Numbered from the stretch's first letter, positions 9,166-19,914 are shown. The stretch: DNA of 64,000 nt from Pseudophaeobacter sp. EL27 (GCF_900313025.1 NZ_OMPQ01000009.1:791757-855756), one strand, 5' to 3'. The notes: generated by a model not told the origin, from the sequence alone. Numbers and translations are program-made.

Positions 9166-9849
9166 TCAAGCAAAGCTGGCAAATTCCTCGCCGTCAGCAG
9201 CCCAAATCGCCTGCATCTCGCCGCGCAGGGAATTCACCAGCCGGATCTGGCGGGCATTTGCCAGATCCTCGGGCCGCAGAACGGCTTCGGTGACACACCC
9301 CGCATCCAGCAGGCTTTGGCGGTAGATCCCTGGCAAACAGCCAGAGCTCAGAGGCGGTGTCAGCTGTTCGTTCTCTGCTGTGGTGAGTATCAGATTGGTA
9401 ATTGTCCCCTCACAGAGCTCTCCCCGGTTATTGAGGAAGACTATTTCATCAAGTCCCTTGGGCAGGGCCTCACGGGCCTGATCATAAAGGGTGCGGCGCG
9501 TGGTCTTATGCCTGAGAAAGGGATCATCCGCATCAAGCCGTGTCTGAGATATGGCAAAGCGCCACTGTGATGCCGCCTGAGGCATGGGCGCCGTGGTGAC
9601 ATCGACCCTGCCATCAGCGGCCAGGGTCAGGCGACACCGCAAGGGGTCCTCCCCTGCAATCGCTGCAATGGAACGACGAGCCGCTGAAGGGTCAAAAGCA
9701 ATGTCGAAATGCGCTGCCGAGGCGGTAAGTCTTGCAAGATGTAGATCGAGCCGGGTAATCACTTGCCCCGGTATATAGCCAAAGGTCTCGATCAGGCGGA
9801 AATCGGCATCGCCCTTGATGGCGTCAGCTGGGCAAAACGGGCTTTCCAT
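9166..9849 (-). CDS. pabC: aminotransferase class IV protein, probable aminodeoxychorismate lyase
   Basis: A 227-residue PLP enzyme of fold type IV. Lys115 in RHKTTRRTLYDQ is the likely Schiff-base lysine, and NNRGELCEGTITNL (about 140-153) is the family signature that binds the cofactor phosphate. The gene overlaps pabB by 58 bases, which points to 4-amino-4-deoxychorismate lyase, giving p-aminobenzoate for folate synthesis. The sequence alone does not separate it from other class IV enzymes. The long overlap implies translational coupling. Confidence 0.8.
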   Translation of the reverse strand: MESPFCPADAIKGDADFRLIETFGYIPGQVITRLDLHLARLTASAAHFDIAFDPSAARRSIAAIAGEDPLRCRLTLAADGRVDVTTAPMPQAASQWRFAISQTRLDADDPFLRHKTTRRTLYDQAREALPKGLDEIVFLNNRGELCEGTITNLILTTAENEQLTPPLSSGCLPGIYRQSLLDAGCVTEAVLRPEDLANARQIRLVNSLRGEMQAIWAADGEEFASFA

Positions 9850-10994
9850 AGGGCTTCCTCATATTCCGACTGCGCGGTGCTGTCCCAGACAACGCCGCCG
9901 CCAACATTCAATCTGGCGCGCCCTTCCTGGACCATCAAGGTGCGAATGGCCACGTTGAACTCAGACGCGCCATCCGGCGCCATCCAGCCGATGCTGCCAC
10001 AATAGATGTCGCGCGCCCAGGGTTCCAACTCTGACAGGATCTCCATCGCGCGGATTTTTGGCGCCCCGGTGATGGACCCGCAGGGAAACAGCGCCTGCAG
10101 GATCTGTCCCAGCCCCACACCCGGGCGCAGCTGCGCCTGTACCGTCGAGACCATCTGATGCACCGTAGCGTAGCTCTCTACCGCAAAGAGCTCTGGCACC
10201 TTGACCGAGCCAAGTTCGGCGATGCGTGAGATGTCATTGCGCAGCAGGTCGACGATCATCAGGTTCTCGGCGCGGTTCTTTTCATCCTGACGCAGGAAAT
10301 CCCGCGCTTTGGCATCCGCAACCGGATCGGCACTGCGCGGCTGCGTACCCTTCATCGGCCGCGTCTCAATCCGCCCCCCCGCATCGGTGCGGAAAAACAG
10401 CTCGGGCGAGCGTGACAACAGATCCGGCAGATCCTCCTGCAGGACTAAGGCGCCATGACCGACCTGCTGGCGCGCCATCAGAGCGGCATAGAGCTCCTCT
10501 GAGCTCCCAGTGACCTGCGTATCAATCGGGAAGGTCAGATTGGCCTGGTAGATATCTCCGGCGCCGATACCCCTGTTCACCTCGGCAAAGGCCTCAGCGT
10601 AGCGTTCAAAACTCCAGCGCGGCTGTAGAGGACCCAAGCCACCACAGGCTGCGGGGTCCGGCCCATGTTTCGCGTGCGAAACAGTGAGAGGATGCGCATA
10701 GACACCAAAACACAGGAGCGGCAGATCGCGCTTGCCGGGCATACGCGCCGCAAGACTGGGCTCCAGCGCATATCCGAGCTCATAGCTGGCATAGCCGGCC
10801 AGCCAGTGACCCTCTTGCTGGACGGTCTCCAGATCCTCCAGCGCTCCCGGCACCTGCGCAGCAGTATCCGCACGGATCACACGCAGGGGATTGGCAAATT
10901 GCATCCCCTGCCCCGCCTGTCCCCACTGACCTGGCCCCTGATCAAAACGGATCTGCACGCAGCACCTCAAAACTTCTGCCATTTCCCTGCCCAT
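9792..10994 (-). CDS. pabB: aminodeoxychorismate synthase component I
   Basis: A 400-residue chorismate-binding enzyme that makes 4-amino-4-deoxychorismate for folate synthesis. Landmarks are SPELF (196-200), PMKGT (213-217), whose Lys is the residue that distinguishes PabB from the PIAGT of anthranilate synthases, and ENLMIVDLLRND (243-254). The C-terminal region has GSITGAPKIRAMEI. The N-terminal domain is short. No glutamine amidotransferase (PabA) gene lies nearby. A second in-frame Met at residue 5 is an alternative start. It is transcribed with the overlapping pabC. Confidence 0.93.
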   Translation of the reverse strand: MGREMAEVLRCCVQIRFDQGPGQWGQAGQGMQFANPLRVIRADTAAQVPGALEDLETVQQEGHWLAGYASYELGYALEPSLAARMPGKRDLPLLCFGVYAHPLTVSHAKHGPDPAACGGLGPLQPRWSFERYAEAFAEVNRGIGAGDIYQANLTFPIDTQVTGSSEELYAALMARQQVGHGALVLQEDLPDLLSRSPELFFRTDAGGRIETRPMKGTQPRSADPVADAKARDFLRQDEKNRAENLMIVDLLRNDISRIAELGSVKVPELFAVESYATVHQMVSTVQAQLRPGVGLGQILQALFPCGSITGAPKIRAMEILSELEPWARDIYCGSIGWMAPDGASEFNVAIRTLMVQEGRARLNVGGGVVWDSTAQSEYEEALWKARFAQLTPSRAMPISA

Positions 10995-11103
10995 GCTTAT
11001 ATCTGTACGCTATGCGAACAAAAGCCATAAAAGCGGCAATTCGAAGCGCGAGCCCGATCCCCCTTGCACCTTTTTGCGCTACCCCTATAACGCAGGACAA
11101 TTT

Positions 11104-11121
11104 GGGCACTTGGGGGTGCCC
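11104..11121 (+). other. small hairpin in the carB leader
   Basis: GGGCAC and GTGCCC arms (11104-11109 and 11116-11121) enclose TTGGGG, 78 bases before the carB ATG. No T-run follows, so it is not a terminator by itself. The 204-base gap between pabB and carB holds nothing else I can name. Confidence 0.3.
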
Positions 11122-11198
11122 GACTCGCCACTAGACCTAGACCGACCTGCCAACCTGCCCTGGCCTTGCCGCTCGCACAAATCGAAGGAAGCACACCC

Positions 11199-14100
11199 AT
11201 GCCCAAAAGAACCGACATCCAGTCGATCATGATCATCGGTGCGGGGCCCATCATCATTGGGCAGGCCTGCGAATTCGACTACTCCGGTGCACAGGCTTGT
11301 AAGGCACTCAAGGAAGAGGGCTACCGGGTCATCCTGGTGAACTCGAACCCGGCCACCATCATGACCGACCCCGGTCTGGCCGATGCCACCTATATCGAGC
11401 CGATCACCCCAGAAGTGGTTGCCAAAATCATCGAGAAAGAGCGCCCCGACGCGCTACTGCCCACCATGGGCGGCCAGACTGGCCTGAACACCTCGCTCGC
11501 GCTGGAAGAGATGGGTGTACTGGAAGAATTTGGCGTCGAGATGATTGGCGCCACCCGCGACGCCATCGAGATGGCCGAAGATCGCAAACTGTTCCGCGAT
11601 GCCATGGACCGTTTGGGCATTGAAAACCCCCGCGCCACCATCGTCACAGCGCCGACCTTTGACGACGGCAAGGCCGACCTCAACGAGGGTGTGCGTATCG
11701 CGCTGGAATCCCTGGAAGATATCGGCTTGCCCGCGATCATCCGCCCGGCCTTTACCATGGGTGGCACAGGTGGTGGTGTTGCCTATAACCGGGAAGACTA
11801 CGAACACTTCTGCCGCACTGGCATGGATGCCTCGCCAGTAAACCAGATTCTGGTCGACGAGAGCCTGTTGGGTTGGAAAGAGTTCGAGATGGAAGTGGTC
11901 CGCGACAAAGCGGATAACGCCATCATCGTCTGCGCCATTGAAAACATCGACCCCATGGGCGTGCACACAGGCGATTCCATCACCGTGGCCCCGGCGCTGA
12001 CGCTGACCGACAAAGAATACCAGATCATGCGGACCCATTCGATCAACGTCCTGCGTGAGATCGGTGTTGAGACCGGCGGCTCCAACGTTCAATGGGCGGT
12101 GAACCCCGCTGATGGCCGTATGGTGGTCATCGAGATGAACCCACGAGTGTCGCGCTCTTCGGCGCTGGCCTCCAAGGCCACCGGTTTCCCAATTGCCAAG
12201 ATCGCCGCCAAGCTGGCGATCGGCTACACATTGGACGAGCTGGACAATGACATCACCAAGGTAACGCCTGCCTCCTTTGAACCCTCGATCGACTATGTTG
12301 TCACCAAGATCCCAAAATTCGCCTTTGAGAAATTCCCCGGCTCCGAGCCCTATCTGACCACCGCGATGAAATCCGTGGGCGAAGCCATGTCGATTGGCCG
12401 CACTATCCACGAATCGATGCAAAAGGCGCTGGCCTCGATGGAATCGGGCCTCACCGGTTTTGACGAAATCGAGATCCCCGGTCTGACCATCGGCACCTGG
12501 GAACTCGCCACCGACAAGGCCGCCGTGATCAAAGCGATTAGCAAACAGACCCCCGACCGTTTGCGCACCATCGCCCAAGCCATGCGCCACGGGCTCAGCA
12601 ATGATGAGATCTTTGGTGTCTCCAAATTTGACCCCTGGTTCCTTGATCGTATCCGCGAAATCATCGATGCCGAAGCAGAGGTCCGCGCCAATGGCCTGCC
12701 AACGGATGAAAAGGCGCTACGCCACCTCAAGATGCTCGGCTTTACCGATGCGCGTCTGGCCAATCTGACCCAGGCTTCGGAAAAATCCGTGCGCGACGCG
12801 CGGATCGCCAAAGGCGTCACCGCCGTGTTCAAACGCATCGACACCTGTGCGGCTGAATTTGAAGCCCAGACCCCCTATATGTATTCCACCTATGAGGCCC
12901 CAATGATGGGAGACGTGGAATGCGAAGCGCGGCCTTCGGATCGCAAAAAGGTCGTCATCCTGGGCGGTGGTCCAAACCGGATCGGCCAGGGGATCGAGTT
13001 TGACTACTGCTGCTGCCACGCCTGCTATGCGCTGACAGATGCGGGTTATGAGACCATCATGGTCAACTGCAACCCCGAGACCGTGTCCACCGACTATGAC
13101 ACCTCGGATCGTCTGTATTTTGAGCCACTGACCTTTGAGCACGTGATGGAAATCCTGCGGGTTGAGCAGGAAAACGGCACCCTGCACGGCGTGATCGTAC
13201 AGTTTGGCGGTCAGACTCCGCTGAAACTGGCCAATGCGCTGGAAGAGGAAGGCATTCCAATCCTCGGCACCTCGCCCGACGCCATTGATCTGGCCGAAGA
13301 CCGCGAGCGTTTCCAGGAGCTGGTCAACAACCTTGGCCTCAAGCAGCCGCACAACGGCATTGCCTCCACTGACGAACAAGCGCTGGAAATCGCCGAGGAA
13401 ATCGGCTTCCCACTGGTCATTCGCCCCTCCTACGTGTTGGGTGGTCGGGCGATGGAAATCGTCCGCGACATGGATCAGCTGCGCCGCTACATCGCCGAGG
13501 CTGTGGTGGTCTCTGGTGACAGCCCGGTACTGCTGGACAGCTACCTATCCGGCGCCGTTGAGCTGGACGTGGATGCGATCTGCGACGGCACTGATGTGCA
13601 TGTGGCAGGTATCATGCAGCATATCGAGGAAGCCGGCGTTCACTCGGGCGACTCTGCCTGCTCATTGCCGCCCTACTCACTGTCTGATGAGGTGATCGAA
13701 GAGATCAAGACCCAGACCTTTGCCCTGGCCAAGGCGCTGAATGTGGTGGGCCTGATGAACATCCAGTTCGCCATCAAGGACGGGGTGATCTTCCTCATTG
13801 AGGTCAACCCCCGCGCCAGCCGTACCGTGCCCTTTGTCGCCAAGGCGACTGACAGTGCGATTGCCTCGATTGCCGCCCGTGTCATGGCGGGCGAAAAGCT
13901 CGCGGCCTTCCCGCATCGCGGCGCCTACAAGCCTGATGCAGGCTATGACGTGGACACGCCGATGGCGGATCCGATGACACTGGCCGACCCCAACATGCCC
14001 TGGTTCTCGGTCAAAGAAGCGGTGATGCCCTTTGCCCGCTTCCCTGGCGTTGACACCCTGCTGGGGCCAGAAATGCGCTCCACCGGTGAAGTCATGGGCT

Positions 14101-14555
14101 GGGACCGCGACTTCCCGCGCGCCTTCCTCAAGGCGCAGATGGGGGCGGGCATGGTGCTGCCTTCTGAGGGCCGTGCCTTTATGTCGATCAAGGATGCCGA
14201 CAAGGGCGCGCCGATGCTGGAAGCGGCCAAGGTGCTGATCGAGCAAGGCTTTACCCTGGTGGCCACCGGTGGCACCCAGAGCTGGCTGGACGGCCACGGC
14301 GTTGCCTGTGAGCTGGTCAACAAGGTCTATGAAGGCCGCCCCCATGTGGTCGACCTGCTGAAAGACGGCCATGTGCAACTGTTGATGAACACCACCGAAG
14401 GCGCCCAGGCTGTGGAAGACAGCAAGGACATGCGCTCGGTGGCGCTCTATGACAAGATCCCCTATTTCACCACCGCCGCCGCCTCCAACGCGGCCGCCCT
14501 GGCGATCAAGGCCCAGGCCGAGGGTGATGTCGAGGTGAAAAGCCTGCAGGGGTAA
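11199..14555 (+). CDS. carB: carbamoyl-phosphate synthase large subunit
   Basis: A 1118-residue ammonia-dependent carbamoyl-phosphate synthase subunit that feeds arginine and pyrimidine synthesis. It has two tandem ATP-grasp halves, each with an N-terminal GAGPIIIGQ or [15 protein letters not shown] nucleotide-fold motif and a [14 protein letters not shown] or [14 protein letters not shown] loop. A C-terminal MGS-like allosteric domain follows (about residues 980-1118). The ATG at 11199 fits the usual MPKRTDI start with AAGGA upstream, rather than an in-frame ATG 33 bases earlier. The partner carA is not in the window. A strong terminator follows the stop. Confidence 0.97.
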   Translation: MPKRTDIQSIMIIGAGPIIIGQACEFDYSGAQACKALKEEGYRVILVNSNPATIMTDPGLADATYIEPITPEVVAKIIEKERPDALLPTMGGQTGLNTSLALEEMGVLEEFGVEMIGATRDAIEMAEDRKLFRDAMDRLGIENPRATIVTAPTFDDGKADLNEGVRIALESLEDIGLPAIIRPAFTMGGTGGGVAYNREDYEHFCRTGMDASPVNQILVDESLLGWKEFEMEVVRDKADNAIIVCAIENIDPMGVHTGDSITVAPALTLTDKEYQIMRTHSINVLREIGVETGGSNVQWAVNPADGRMVVIEMNPRVSRSSALASKATGFPIAKIAAKLAIGYTLDELDNDITKVTPASFEPSIDYVVTKIPKFAFEKFPGSEPYLTTAMKSVGEAMSIGRTIHESMQKALASMESGLTGFDEIEIPGLTIGTWELATDKAAVIKAISKQTPDRLRTIAQAMRHGLSNDEIFGVSKFDPWFLDRIREIIDAEAEVRANGLPTDEKALRHLKMLGFTDARLANLTQASEKSVRDARIAKGVTAVFKRIDTCAAEFEAQTPYMYSTYEAPMMGDVECEARPSDRKKVVILGGGPNRIGQGIEFDYCCCHACYALTDAGYETIMVNCNPETVSTDYDTSDRLYFEPLTFEHVMEILRVEQENGTLHGVIVQFGGQTPLKLANALEEEGIPILGTSPDAIDLAEDRERFQELVNNLGLKQPHNGIASTDEQALEIAEEIGFPLVIRPSYVLGGRAMEIVRDMDQLRRYIAEAVVVSGDSPVLLDSYLSGAVELDVDAICDGTDVHVAGIMQHIEEAGVHSGDSACSLPPYSLSDEVIEEIKTQTFALAKALNVVGLMNIQFAIKDGVIFLIEVNPRASRTVPFVAKATDSAIASIAARVMAGEKLAAFPHRGAYKPDAGYDVDTPMADPMTLADPNMPWFSVKEAVMPFARFPGVDTLLGPEMRSTGEVMGWDRDFPRAFLKAQMGAGMVLPSEGRAFMSIKDADKGAPMLEAAKVLIEQGFTLVATGGTQSWLDGHGVACELVNKVYEGRPHVVDLLKDGHVQLLMNTTEGAQAVEDSKDMRSVALYDKIPYFTTAAASNAAALAIKAQAEGDVEVKSLQG

Positions 14556-14581
14556 TCGGCACCAAAACCAAGCAGTACTCT

Positions 14582-14610
14582 AAAACCCCGGCTCTTTGAG
14601 CCGGGGTTTT
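14582..14610 (+). terminator. bidirectional rho-independent terminator after carB
   Basis: A 13-base stem AAAACCCCGGCTC / GAGCCGGGGTTTT with a TTT loop, 27 bases after the carB stop. The A and T ends let it work on both strands, so it can also end the convergent gene at 14614. Confidence 0.9.
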
Positions 14611-14613
14611 GCT

Positions 14614-15102
14614 TTAGGAAATTGCCTGATCTGGGGCGTCATAGCTTCGTGTAAACCTCTTGCCGTTGAATGTATGTGTACAACAGGGGCACAAGGGCTT
14701 CATCTGTTCAACTGTCAGCTCTGGATCAACCACTGCGAGGCAATTGTCGTCACCCACATAAAGGCCGCTGAAATAGGTGCTTTCACCCGTGCGTACATAG
14801 GGTTTGCCCTCTTCCTGGCGGAGCGCAACGAGATTGAAAATCGGCTCCTTAGTATCGAGGCGCGCCAGTGCCGCGCTATAGACGGCATCCCAATCCTGCC
14901 CCACCTTTGACAACAGGAATTTGTACAACGGCGTATAGTCCAATCCGTGGCGATGTCTCTTATGCATTGCCCCCTGCGAAGAGCCATTGTTCTTGGCCTT
15001 TTTAGTATTGCGTTCCCAACGAGATTTGCCGCCATCACCGTGCCCAACCCCGTGGGTTTTGGTGTTCACCCGGCGATACAATGGCCTTTGTTGTGGCCTC
15101 AT
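14614..15102 (-). CDS. conserved hypothetical protein with C-terminal CPCC motif
   Basis: A 162-residue soluble protein. The first 50 residues are strongly basic and Gly/His-rich (RRVNTKTHGVGHGDGGKSRW, a KKAKNN patch, then MHKRHRHGLDYTPLY). The middle is a helical region KFLLSKVGQDWDAVYSAALA. The end has TGESTYFSGLYV and a CPCC motif before THTFNGKRF. I recall similar conserved proteins in other bacteria but know no function. The basic head suggests nucleic acid contact and the Cys pair metal or redox chemistry; both are guesses. Its base composition is more AT-rich than that of carB. Confidence 0.7.
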   Translation of the reverse strand: MRPQQRPLYRRVNTKTHGVGHGDGGKSRWERNTKKAKNNGSSQGAMHKRHRHGLDYTPLYKFLLSKVGQDWDAVYSAALARLDTKEPIFNLVALRQEEGKPYVRTGESTYFSGLYVGDDNCLAVVDPELTVEQMKPLCPCCTHTFNGKRFTRSYDAPDQAIS

Positions 15103-15232
15103 GGAGATGCTCCAGTCTTCCTGTGCAGTTCGGCCAAGGATACTAGCCCCCTAAAGTTGAGAAACAACAAGCCATTTCCCTGCCCTTGCAAATCAGAGCC
15201 CTGCGCCACCAAGGCGAAGGGGTTCAGCCCTC

Positions 15233-15264
15233 AAAAAAGGGGCCGCAGTCTGAACTGCGGCCCC
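15233..15264 (-). terminator. rho-independent terminator of the efflux operon
   Basis: On the minus strand a 10-base perfect stem (GGGCCGCAGT / ACTGCGGCCC, loop 4) is followed by C and six T. It lies 30 bases beyond the RND gene stop. Confidence 0.9.
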
Positions 15265-15293
15265 CATGGAACGAATTGATTGAGCCAGCTGCC

Positions 15294-18200
15294 CTATGCC
15301 GCCAATGCCGCCTTCTGTTCCCGCCGCTCATCGCGGCCAAAGAAGATCAGGTAGAAGACCGGTGCCGCCACCAGGGTCAGCACGGTGGCAAAGGCCAGAC
15401 CGCCCATGATGGTCACCGCCATGGAGACAAAGAAGGCGTCCCAGAGCAACGGGATCATCCCCAGAATGGTGGTCACTGCCGCCAGCATCACCGGGCGCAG
15501 ACGCGACACGGATGCCTCGACGATGGCCTCGCGCAGGGGCTTGCCCGTCTCACGCACCAGGTCGATCTCTTCCACCAGAACAATGCCGTTTTTGATCAGC
15601 ATACCCGAGAGGCTGAGCAGACCCAGAAGCGCGGTGAAGGTGAATGGCAAACCCGTGCCTAGCAGCCCCATGGCAACCCCATTCACCGACATCGGCACCA
15701 GCAGCCAGATGATGATCGGCTGACGCAGGGCGTTGAACAGGAAGACCGAGATCATCACCATGATCAGGATCGTCACTGGCAACTGCTTGCCCAGACTTGC
15801 ATTGGCATCGCCTGCGCTCTCGTGATCACCGCCCCATTCCATCGTATAGCCAGGTGGCAGCTGCATCTCCTCAATCGTGGACTGGATTTCGGAAAACACA
15901 GAGGCCGGTGTCAAATCCACTGGGATATCAGCCCCGACGGTGAGCGTTGGAACCCGGTCACGGCGATGCAGCAGAGTGTCTTCCAGCTCCAGATCCACCC
16001 CGTCGATCATCTGCTCCATCGGCAGGAACTTTTGCGCTGTGCTGGAATAGACCACCTGGTCCATGATGTTGTAGCCATCCTCCTGTGAGCGTCGAATGAC
16101 GATCGGGATCAGACGATCCTGTTCGCGGAAAACCCCAGCCTGCAGACCATCTGTCGAGAACAACAGCGTATCGGCAATGTCTTCACGCGCGATACCAGCG
16201 GTCTGCGCCCGGTCGGTGGCATAGCGCGGGGTCAGAACAAATTCGCGCTCTCGCCAGTCGTGCCGGGTGTTGAGGATGTTTGGCGATGCGGCCTCAAGGC
16301 GAGTCATCGCTTCTTCGCCCAGCTGTCGCAGCACGGTCGAATCCGGACCAGAGAAGCGCACCTGGATCGGGTCGCCGCCGCCTGGACCAAAGACCAGCCG
16401 TTTGGTGCGGAACTCACCCTCAGGCAGTACCTCATGACCAAAGGCTTCGAGTTCGGCCTGAAGCGGCGGGATAGCCGCCAGATCTGCGGTGCGAATGATC
16501 ATGTGACCATAGCTGGGGTTCGGCTTTTGCGCATCATAGGTCAGCAGGAACCGCGAGGCGCCCTGCCCGACATAGGTGGAAAATTCTACGACGTCGTCAC
16601 GCTGGGCAAGCCAGTCCTCAATCTGTTCCAGATGGGCCGAGGTTGTCTCGATCTTGGTACCCTGTGGCAGTTTGTAGTGCACAAAGAACAACGGCGTATT
16701 GGAGTCCGGAAAGAACTGCTGTTTGACGGTACCAAAGGCTGCAAAACAGGCCACCGTAAGGCCGATGAGCCCGGCCACAACCAACCAGCGCAGCTTGAGC
16801 GAGATCCGCAACAGGCCACCATAGGCGCGGAACAACAAGCTGCCATAGGCATCCGCCCCATCCGCATGGCCCTGCTTAAAGAAGTAGTGACCCAGGATCG
16901 GTGTCGCGGTCAGCGCCAGAACCCAGCTCAGCAACAGCGAGATCGCAATAACCGCGAAGAGCGAGAACAGGAATTCACCAGCGGAATCCGGGCTAAGGCC
17001 AATACCGGCAAAGGCCATGATACCAATCACGGTCGCCCCCAGCAGTGGGATCTGGGTCTTGGAGGCCGCATCATGCGCCGCCTCCCGCGAGGTTCGCCCA
17101 CGTTGCATAGAGATTTGCATGCCTTCGGCGACAACAATGGCATTATCCACCAGCATCCCCATGGCAATGATCAGCGCGCCCAGCGAAATCCGTTCCATTT
17201 CAATGGAAAACAGGTTCATGAACAAGAGCGTGCCAACCACCGTCAGCAACAGCGTGGCACCAACAACGACAGCGGCGCGCCAGCCCATGAACAGGGCCAG
17301 AACCGCCACCACAATGGCAACCGAGGTTGCCAGATTGACCAGAAAGTCATTGGAGGCCTGATCCACCACCAGATGCTGCTGATAGATCGGCAAAAGTTCC
17401 ACCCCAAACGGGATCTGCGTGTCCAGTTCAGCCAGACGGGCATCAACCCGTGCGCCAACCTCAACGATGTTTTCGCTGGCCAGCCCCGCAATGCCCATGG
17501 TGAAGGCTTCAACACCGTTGAAACGGATCATCAGATCAGGGTTGCTGGTGCGCCCACGATAAACCTCTGCCATGTCAACGACATTGATCACCTCACCCTG
17601 GGCACCAATCGACAGCCCGGCGATCTCGGACACGGTATCCGAGCCTTCCGGAGCGCTGATGCGGGTTTCTGCCGTGGTGTCATCCAGATAACCACCAGAG
17701 CGCACGGTGTTGGAGGTCGCGATCGAGTTTGCAATCGCTGCAATCGAGATGTTCTGGTTGACCGAAACCGCCATGTCGGGCTCGACAAAGACCGCCTCAT
17801 CCGGCAGGCCGGAAATCTCGACATCCGCGACCCCGTCCACAGCCAGCAATTCACGGCGCAGGAAGGTGGCAAGCTCATGCTTCTCGGCATCGGTGTAACC
17901 CTCGGAAGTGACGGCATAAAACAGACCAAAAACATCGCCAAAGCTGTCATTCACAAAGGGCGACGAGACACCATCGGGCAGCCCCCGTGCGGCGTCGCGG
18001 ATCTTGGCCCGCAGATCGGTCCAGATGGCGGGCAGCTCAGTGCCGTCATAGGTGTCATGCATCTCAACTTCGATCAAAGAACTGCCGGGGCGGTTGATCG
18101 AGGTAATGGTTTTGACCTCTCCCATCTTCTGAATGGCGGATTCCAGCGGCTCGGTCACCTCGCGGGCAACCTGTTCGGCGCTGGCGCCGGGATAGCCGGT

Positions 18201-18344
18201 GACGATCACCGCCTGTTTGATGGTAAAGGCCGGGTCTTCCAGACGTCCGAGGTTCAAAAACCCCCAGATGCCACCCAGAAGAGCCACCAGCATGATGATC
18301 CAAGTGTATAGCGGCCGGTCAATCGAGGCGCGTGCAATATCCAT
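15294..18344 (-). CDS. efflux RND transporter permease subunit
   Basis: A 1016-residue inner-membrane proton-driven exporter of the AcrB/HAE1 superfamily. It has a first membrane helix at about residues 11-30, a large periplasmic loop, a cluster of helices around 330-480 that includes GMLVDNAIVVAEG with the proton-relay Asp, a second periplasmic loop, and a final helix set from about 870 on. The substrate cannot be read from sequence; HAE1-type drug efflux is likely. It begins 10 bases after the adaptor gene stop in a marR-adaptor-RND operon. No outer-membrane TolC-type gene is next to it. Confidence 0.93.
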   Translation of the reverse strand: MDIARASIDRPLYTWIIMLVALLGGIWGFLNLGRLEDPAFTIKQAVIVTGYPGASAEQVAREVTEPLESAIQKMGEVKTITSINRPGSSLIEVEMHDTYDGTELPAIWTDLRAKIRDAARGLPDGVSSPFVNDSFGDVFGLFYAVTSEGYTDAEKHELATFLRRELLAVDGVADVEISGLPDEAVFVEPDMAVSVNQNISIAAIANSIATSNTVRSGGYLDDTTAETRISAPEGSDTVSEIAGLSIGAQGEVINVVDMAEVYRGRTSNPDLMIRFNGVEAFTMGIAGLASENIVEVGARVDARLAELDTQIPFGVELLPIYQQHLVVDQASNDFLVNLATSVAIVVAVLALFMGWRAAVVVGATLLLTVVGTLLFMNLFSIEMERISLGALIIAMGMLVDNAIVVAEGMQISMQRGRTSREAAHDAASKTQIPLLGATVIGIMAFAGIGLSPDSAGEFLFSLFAVIAISLLLSWVLALTATPILGHYFFKQGHADGADAYGSLLFRAYGGLLRISLKLRWLVVAGLIGLTVACFAAFGTVKQQFFPDSNTPLFFVHYKLPQGTKIETTSAHLEQIEDWLAQRDDVVEFSTYVGQGASRFLLTYDAQKPNPSYGHMIIRTADLAAIPPLQAELEAFGHEVLPEGEFRTKRLVFGPGGGDPIQVRFSGPDSTVLRQLGEEAMTRLEAASPNILNTRHDWREREFVLTPRYATDRAQTAGIAREDIADTLLFSTDGLQAGVFREQDRLIPIVIRRSQEDGYNIMDQVVYSSTAQKFLPMEQMIDGVDLELEDTLLHRRDRVPTLTVGADIPVDLTPASVFSEIQSTIEEMQLPPGYTMEWGGDHESAGDANASLGKQLPVTILIMVMISVFLFNALRQPIIIWLLVPMSVNGVAMGLLGTGLPFTFTALLGLLSLSGMLIKNGIVLVEEIDLVRETGKPLREAIVEASVSRLRPVMLAAVTTILGMIPLLWDAFFVSMAVTIMGGLAFATVLTLVAAPVFYLIFFGRDERREQKAALAA

Positions 18345-18354
18345 GCTCTCAGCC

Positions 18355-19428
18355 TCAGTTCGTGAAGCCGGCGAACCGGCGGACCTTTTGTCCGTCGATC
18401 AAGGCACTGCCACCAGTGGAGACAATCTCTTCACCACCTTGCAGCCCGGAAGAGATCGCAAAACCACCATGTTGGGTTGCTGCCAGCTCGACCTCGACCC
18501 AGGTTACCTCTCCGGTTTCGCCACCTTTGGGGGTAAAGACCATCACCCCAGTGGACCCTTCCGGTGTGGTCACGACTGCGGTGTTGGGCACGATAATACC
18601 ATGCTCACCGGTATCGACCTTAACCCGCACAGTGGCCGAGGCTCCTGGCAGGACCTGGCGGCCTTCGGGCGGCAGCATGCTAAAGGTTACCCGGAAGGTC
18701 TGACCAATATTACTGGCTTCCGCGGTGAATTCGAGAATTTCCAACGGAAAACTCTCATCACTGCCCGGGAAGATTGCGAGGGTCGAAACATTGTCACCGT
18801 GACTGGCGCGTTGGAACAGAACCTCTGGAATATCGACTTCGATATGCAGCACCGACATGTCGTGCAGACGCACAATTGGGGCGCCCGCCGCCACGGTGGT
18901 GAAATTCTCCACTTCACGGGTTGAAACCAGGGCCTCAAACGGCGCGTTCAAGGTGGCATGGCGCAGCTCATATTCCGCATTGCGCAGCGCCACCCGGGTC
19001 AGCCCGGCCTGAGTTACCGCATCCTCAATGGAGACCGCGCTTACGGTTCCTTTGAGCCGCTCCAGTCGAGTCACCGTTCTGTCAGCCTGTTCCTTTTGCA
19101 GCCGTGCCTGTTCAAGCTTGAGCTCAAATGGCTCCAGGTCCAGCTCCGCAATCAGCTGTCCTTCGGGCACGATATAGCCTTCGGAAACCGGGAACCGCAT
19201 CACCTGACCGGGAACCTGAAAGGCCAGGTCAACCGTTTGCTTGGCCGCCACTTGTCCGAAAAACTGACGTTCTAACAACAGGTTACCAGATTGTGTTGTC
19301 ATCAGTTTCACCGGCTTGAGCGCGTCCTCAGCCTGGGCAGGCCCGGTTACGGCCACCCCTGCGGCCAGCAGCGCCGGTCCAGCCCATACCGGCATCATTG
19401 CCACGGCGATCTTTTGCAATAGGTGCAT
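18355..19428 (-). CDS. efflux RND transporter periplasmic adaptor subunit
   Basis: A 357-residue membrane-fusion protein. The first 34 residues form a Sec signal ending GPAQAED. The mature part has the expected order: barrel-sandwich strand (QTVDLAFQVPGQV), alpha-hairpin (LEQARLQKEQADRTVTRLE), the return lipoyl strand with APFEALVSTREV, and a beta-barrel with PGASATVRVKVDTG. It links the RND pump to an outer-membrane channel. It starts three bases after the marR stop and is followed by the pump gene. Confidence 0.92.
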   Translation of the reverse strand: MHLLQKIAVAMMPVWAGPALLAAGVAVTGPAQAEDALKPVKLMTTQSGNLLLERQFFGQVAAKQTVDLAFQVPGQVMRFPVSEGYIVPEGQLIAELDLEPFELKLEQARLQKEQADRTVTRLERLKGTVSAVSIEDAVTQAGLTRVALRNAEYELRHATLNAPFEALVSTREVENFTTVAAGAPIVRLHDMSVLHIEVDIPEVLFQRASHGDNVSTLAIFPGSDESFPLEILEFTAEASNIGQTFRVTFSMLPPEGRQVLPGASATVRVKVDTGEHGIIVPNTAVVTTPEGSTGVMVFTPKGGETGEVTWVEVELAATQHGGFAISSGLQGGEEIVSTGGSALIDGQKVRRFAGFTN

Positions 19429-19431
19429 CTC

Positions 19432-19914
19432 TTACTTCTCCTTGCCGGGGCAGCGGTTGGCGAACCCTAGAAACTTCTTTTGTAGCTTATCGGACAGAAC
19501 AGCAAATTGCTGAATATCATCTTCATTCAGACCGCAAATCTCGCGAAAAGCATGTTCTGCCCGTTTTTCCAGGGCGTCTCGCAGAACGCGCCCTTTTTCC
19601 GTCAGTTGCAACTGAAAGGCACGACGGTCCCCTGCGTCACGGACCCGTTGCGCCAGACCGTCCTGTTCCAACCTGTCAGCGGCCATGGTCACGCTCGAGG
19701 GAACCAGCAACAACCTCTTTGCCAACTCACCCATCCGGCGTGGGCAATCCAGCTGCAGCAAGAGATTGCACTCCACCCGCCCCAAGCCGGTAATGATATC
19801 CTGTTTGCACAGGGCTTCATCCATGCGCCAATACAGCGCAAACATTCCCAGCAGTACCCGCATTTCCGGGCTGGCCTGGTTTGGGTCCGTCATGGGGGGC
19901 GAGGTCTGTGGCAT
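19432..19914 (-). CDS. MarR family transcriptional regulator
   Basis: A 160-residue winged-helix regulator. The DNA-binding core is RRMGELAKRLLLVPSSVTMAADRLEQDGL (helices 3-4), with the wing DAGDRRAFQLQLTEKG; dimer helices flank it. It is first gene of the marR-adaptor-RND operon, which suggests it represses the pump and is released by a pump substrate. The ATG at 19914 is used; a later ATG at 19893 lacks a ribosome binding site. A TGTGA-TCACA inverted repeat lies in the divergent intergenic region. Confidence 0.88.
   Translation of the reverse strand: MPQTSPPMTDPNQASPEMRVLLGMFALYWRMDEALCKQDIITGLGRVECNLLLQLDCPRRMGELAKRLLLVPSSVTMAADRLEQDGLAQRVRDAGDRRAFQLQLTEKGRVLRDALEKRAEHAFREICGLNEDDIQQFAVLSDKLQKKFLGFANRCPGKEK

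Noticed and set aside
16260..18311. A 683-codon open frame on the plus strand across the RND pump gene
   Set aside because: It is antisense to a well-supported RND permease; its His/Gln/Arg-rich composition is what a shifted frame in GC-rich coding DNA gives.
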